43,857 nt of DNA from Akkermansiaceae bacterium UBA1506 (lineage in GTDB: Bacteria; Verrucomicrobiota; Verrucomicrobiia; Verrucomicrobiales; DEV007). This document shows, one piece after another, positions 40,960 to 43,857 of this stretch (position 1 is its first letter; every line of letters starts with the position of its first letter). The translations under genes were made by a program, and so were the position numbers. The notes beneath the pieces were generated by a model. That model had not been told where the DNA came from. It searched no databases and saw only the letters and a program-made list of their open reading frames with translations. Location: assembly GCA_002323995.1 (NCBI GenBank), contig DCQY01000141.1, positions 18,861 to 62,717 of the forward strand. Direction: 5' to 3'.

Positions 40960-41841
40960 ATGAGAAGCGTTATTCTAGTTTTGATTTCCCTTATTGTTCA
41001 CTTGGCTCACGCTGAGAGAGTGTCCGGTCCTGATGGTAAGGTTTATACCTACAAAGAAATCGACGGTATAAAGCGTGAACTGGAGATCTATTTCCCAGAG
41101 AGGCACGATTTGTCTAGCGATCCGGTCCCGGCGATTATTTTCTTTCATGGGGGGGGATGGGGAGGTGGAACCCGCGATGCTTTCAAGTATCAGTGTGACT
41201 ACTTTGCGAGTCGAGGCCTCGTTGCAGTGACGGTCACCTACCGTCTGGCAACAAAGGAAGCTGCCGCCGCGCTCAAAGGCAACTTTTCCCGAAAGCGGAT
41301 TTGTATCCCTGATGCAAAGAGTGCAATTCGCTGGTTGAAACAAAATGCAGAGGAGTTTGGCGTTGACCCGAATCGTCTCGTCGCAGCAGGCGGTTCAGCA
41401 GGGGGACATATCAGCCTGATTGCAACCAGCAACCCGGGATTGAATGACCCGAACGATCCGGAGGACATTGATACTTCTGTCGCAGCGAGGGTTCTGTTTA
41501 ATCCTGCGCTTAGTAGCTTTGATGCCGCAGATTCGGAAATCGACTTCATTCGACACCTGAAACCCGGAGCGCCGCCGGCGATCGTGTTTTTCGGAAGTGA
41601 GGACAAAAAATGGCTAGAGGGTTGGAACCCAACCTATGAGAAGTGGAAACGATTAGAGGGAACCGAAATTAAGATGGAGATCGCAGAGGGAGAAAAACAC
41701 GCTTTCTTCAACTCTCAACCTTGGGCCGATCTCACCTTAATTTCTGCCGATAAATTTCTCTCAGAGCTAGGCTTTTTGAAAGGAGATCCGACCTTATTGA
41801 ATCCGGAGACTGGAGAGGTGTTAGTATTGTCAGAAGATTGA
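40960..41841 (+). CDS. Alpha/beta hydrolase (esterase-lipase type), secreted
   Basis: A 293-residue serine hydrolase. Signal peptide about 1-18 (ending AHAE). The oxyanion motif HGGGWGGG (H63) and nucleophile elbow GGSAGG with S146 place it in the hormone-sensitive-lipase-like group of esterases. The acid is probably in FFGSEDKKWL and the His in EGEKHAFFNS. It resembles the esterase at 28962-29912 in these motifs, though the two are not close copies. It may remove acyl groups from glycans. No neighbour on its strand; the next 298 bases hold no gene. Confidence 0.87.
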   Translation: MRSVILVLISLIVHLAHAERVSGPDGKVYTYKEIDGIKRELEIYFPERHDLSSDPVPAIIFFHGGGWGGGTRDAFKYQCDYFASRGLVAVTVTYRLATKEAAAALKGNFSRKRICIPDAKSAIRWLKQNAEEFGVDPNRLVAAGGSAGGHISLIATSNPGLNDPNDPEDIDTSVAARVLFNPALSSFDAADSEIDFIRHLKPGAPPAIVFFGSEDKKWLEGWNPTYEKWKRLEGTEIKMEIAEGEKHAFFNSQPWADLTLISADKFLSELGFLKGDPTLLNPETGEVLVLSED

Positions 41842-42139
41842 GAGCCTCTTTATGCCTTTACTATCCTTCTCGTAATAATTTTTGGTAATTACATTCCTGT
41901 TTCCTGTCTCGCAGCTTTATACGACGATGGTGCGGTTATACCGGAGTCTTTGCTCAGTTTTTCGATAGGGTACGAATCTTACAAATCCACCGAGGTCGAC
42001 GGGTAGTTTCGGAATGTAGAATAATTTTCCTGCGGTCAATTACAGATATTGCTGCCTTTGTTTTTGCGGTGGATAATCGCTCCGACCGTGAGTCTGATTC
42101 GACACGAGCGAAACGGAGCGATAGAGGAAGTTCGATTAG
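41842..42139. other. Gene-free stretch between convergent genes
   Basis: No open frame of interest was seen. The part nearest the small minus-strand gene contains a two-level inverted repeat (42076-42122), listed separately. The remainder is A/T-rich and featureless to the eye. Confidence 0.5.
42076..42122. terminator. Structured inverted repeat downstream of the small Gly/Tyr-rich gene
   Basis: ATCGCTCCG (42076-42084) and CGGAGCGAT (42114-42122) form a perfect 9-bp outer stem; inside it CGTG (42087-42090) and CACG (42103-42106) can pair. It lies 18 bases past the stop of the minus-strand 93-residue gene, so a transcription end or RNA-stability element is likely. No T-run follows. Confidence 0.45.
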
Positions 42140-42421
42140 TTAGTAGCAATAGCCACCACCATAGTAACCCCTGCGGTAATTATAACCGCCACCGCGGTAA
42201 CCTCTGTGGTAGTGATAACCACCGTTATAGTAGCTTCTGCCTCGGTAACTTCCGCTGTGGTAGTAGGTCTTGTCGTAGTCATCATCGGCGACGGCATAGC
42301 CAACTACAGCTCCAGCAGCAGCCCCGACGAGGGCTGCTTCGGTTGGGGTACATGCCGTATTCGCCACGGAAATTCCGAGTGCGCCGGTTGCGAGGAGGAG
42401 AAGTCTCAGGGAGATTTTCAT
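42140..42421 (-). CDS. Small secreted Gly/Tyr/Arg-rich protein with glycine-zipper segment
   Basis: The 93-residue product has a signal peptide (about 1-20), a cysteine in ANTACTP that could be a poor lipobox (N at -3 is unusual), and then a glycine-zipper-like hydrophobic stretch ALVGAAAGAVVGYAVA. From about residue 50 on it is low complexity: Tyr, Gly, Arg and His in repeats such as RGYRGGGYNYRRGYYGGGY, ending CY. Such proteins are seen at the outer membrane of many Proteobacteria and PVC bacteria; function unknown. It lies 96 bases after the sulfatase gene on the same strand and may share its transcript or have its own promoter. It is real by start, signal and composition. Confidence 0.75.
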   Translation of the reverse strand: MKISLRLLLLATGALGISVANTACTPTEAALVGAAAGAVVGYAVADDDYDKTYYHSGSYRGRSYYNGGYHYHRGYRGGGYNYRRGYYGGGYCY

Positions 42422-42517
42422 TAGTTTTGTCTTGTGGTTTCAAGCGACGTGAAAGCTTAGGCCTGCACGTTGCGTTGAAGAAAGACGATTGAAAAATCTC
42501 CGCTATTCAGATTAGGA

Positions 42518-43857
42518 CTACTTCTTTTTCCGTTTACCTTTGACCACCTCTGTCTGACGCTCCGGATCAAAGTTAGGATTTTTGGTCATCATTTGAGCTC
42601 CGACTTCTTCCCGCCATCGCTTGAGCCGTTGATGTAATTCTTCAGCTATTTCCGGATTGCTGGCTGCTAGATTGTGGGATTCGCCGATATCGTCCTTGAG
42701 ATTGTAGAGTTCGATGGAGCCGTCCTCAAAGAAATCGACAAGACGCCAGTCTTTGGACCGAATGGATGAGTAGGGGCTATCACCTCCAGCGTGGTAGTGA
42801 GGGAAGTGCCAGAACAGATCGCGGTCGAGAGTTGCTTCTGGATCTTTAAGGAGAGAAGTGATACTGACGCCTTCCATGATTTCGTTGTGTTCTTTGTTGC
42901 CTTTGATGCCGGTAATCTCCAGTAGCGTTGGGTAGAAATCATGTCCCATGATCGGTTCATCACAAATCGTTCCGGGTTTAACTACTCCAGGCCAGTAAAC
43001 AATCGTTGGCACTCTTGTACCCCCCTCGTAAGCAGAGCCTTTGCCGCGGCGGAGAGGCAGATTCTCTGTGAAGTTATCGTGTTTTCCGTAGCGTTGTGTC
43101 AGGCCTCCATTATCCGAAGTGAAGATGATAATGGAATTATCGGCCTGTCCATTTGCCTCAAGCGCTTCGACTACTTCGCCGACAGCATCGTCCATACTCT
43201 TCACCATGGCAGCATAGTCGGGATTATGGTGGAGGAGTCCGTCCGCAATTTTATCGCTGAAATAGGCCGAGAGATCTTTGCGACCGGTCACAGGCGTGTG
43301 GGGTACGTGAAATGCGAAATAGAGGAAGAAGGGATCCGCGCTTTCCTCCATTATTTTCTCGGTAGCGAGTTTCCCGAAGTAGTCGGTTGCATAGTTGCTT
43401 TCTAATCCGAGTGCTTCTGTAGCTATGTCAGAAAGAAAATGCCCCTTGGATCCGGCAGGGCGATCTTGGGAAAAATCGAAGCCGTGTGCGGTCGGGCCAA
43501 CGGAATCTCCGGGAAAGTCGAGGTGCCACTTACCAATCTGCCACGTTCGATAGCCACCGTCCCTTAGCGCTTCCGCGACTGTGGTGTATTTATCCTCAAG
43601 ACCGAGGATCCAGTCAGGGCTATTCAGTTTGGCGAAGGGCCGGTTCTGTCCGGGGATGAAAGTAGTGAGATGAAGTTTGGCTGGAGTCAATCCGGTCATG
43701 ATTGCGGCGCGTGATGGCGAGCAAACGGTGCATCCAGAATAGGCGTCGGTAAATTTCATGCCCTTTTCAGCGAGCTTGTCCAGATGAGGAGTCTCGTAAA
43801 AGTCGCTGCCAAAGCAGGAGAGGCCGGTCCACCCAAGATCGTCAGCGAGAAATAAAA
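42518..43857 (-). CDS. Sulfatase, arylsulfatase A-like, 5' end cut by window edge
   Basis: The gene runs off the right end of the window; the reading frame continues upstream of the first Met (43759) and encodes LFLADDLGWTGLSCFGSDFYETP, the metal-binding start of a sulfatase, so only the signal peptide and a few residues are missing. About 446 residues are present. The formylglycine motif is CSPSR in SGCTVCSPSRAAIMTG. Others are GGYRTWQIGKWHLDFPGDS and FTSDNGGLTQRYGKHDN. The C-terminus (KNPNFDPERQ, then a Lys-rich KGKRKKK tail) is like that of the sulfatase at 21478. Substrate unknown. Confidence 0.93.
   Translation of the reverse strand, partial: LFLADDLGWTGLSCFGSDFYETPHLDKLAEKGMKFTDAYSGCTVCSPSRAAIMTGLTPAKLHLTTFIPGQNRPFAKLNSPDWILGLEDKYTTVAEALRDGGYRTWQIGKWHLDFPGDSVGPTAHGFDFSQDRPAGSKGHFLSDIATEALGLESNYATDYFGKLATEKIMEESADPFFLYFAFHVPHTPVTGRKDLSAYFSDKIADGLLHHNPDYAAMVKSMDDAVGEVVEALEANGQADNSIIIFTSDNGGLTQRYGKHDNFTENLPLRRGKGSAYEGGTRVPTIVYWPGVVKPGTICDEPIMGHDFYPTLLEITGIKGNKEHNEIMEGVSITSLLKDPEATLDRDLFWHFPHYHAGGDSPYSSIRSKDWRLVDFFEDGSIELYNLKDDIGESHNLAASNPEIAEELHQRLKRWREEVGAQMMTKNPNFDPERQTEVVKGKRKKK

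Noticed and set aside
1..43857. tRNA, rRNA, CRISPR arrays, insertion sequences or prophage genes
   Set aside because: None was seen by eye on either strand; no transposase, integrase or repeat-spacer pattern is present.

Overview
The window looks like a polysaccharide-utilisation and accessory region from a PVC-group bacterium, most likely a marine member of Verrucomicrobiota. The evidence is a PSCyt1/DUF1549/DUF1553 cytochrome paired with a DUF1501 protein, a PVC-type CxxCH beta-propeller cytochrome, an SHD1-domain protein, DUF1080 proteins, an ECF sigma factor of the Rhodopirellula/Verrucomicrobium type with a FecR-like partner, and seven formylglycine-type sulfatases. No RNA genes, CRISPR arrays, insertion sequences or phage genes were seen. 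The taxonomic call is an inference from gene families.

Layout. 90-4010 (-): DUF1501 protein and its PSCyt/DUF1553 partner. 4298-6052 (-): arylsulfatase. 6395-7327 (+): SHD1/DUF1080-like secreted protein, ending back-to-back with a GntP permease and SGNH hydrolase pair (7328-9512, -). 9745-11205 (+): SelO/YdiU. 11276-13517 (+): sulfatase and esterase. 13524-19631 (-): probable four-gene operon of PVC cytochrome, HI0933-like flavoprotein, SGNH hydrolase and sulfatase. 20050-21459 (+): BNR_4 beta-propeller, possibly a polysaccharide lyase. 21478-25883 (-): operon of three sulfatases. 26028-28954 (+): ECF sigma factor, FecR/PA14-like anti-sigma candidate and DUF1080 lipoprotein. 28962-29912 (-): esterase. 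30041-35398 (+): a 1785-residue M36 metalloprotease with repeat modules. 35455-38246 (-): membrane protein and PhoD-like phosphoesterase. 38575-40817 (-): second PhoD-like enzyme and DUF1080 protein. 40960-41841 (+): esterase. 42140-42421 (-): small Gly/Tyr-rich protein. 42518-43857 (-): sulfatase cut by the window edge.

The most interesting observation is a shared bipartite promoter-like motif, GGCAGAATC-N11-GAGATAT, with an A-rich tract just upstream. It lies in front of the ECF sigma gene itself, the divergent three-sulfatase operon, the PVC cytochrome operon (with a second diverged copy further upstream), and in weaker form the DUF1553/DUF1501 pair. Spacing between the putative -35 and -10 parts fits an ECF promoter. 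This suggests one self-regulated sigma/FecR system coordinates four of the seven sulfatases together with the c-type cytochromes. The FecR partner carries a PA14-like C-terminal part after its single membrane segment, so the trigger may be a carbohydrate sensed outside the cytoplasmic membrane. That regulon is an inference from sequence. The motif search was by eye and needs a computed scan.
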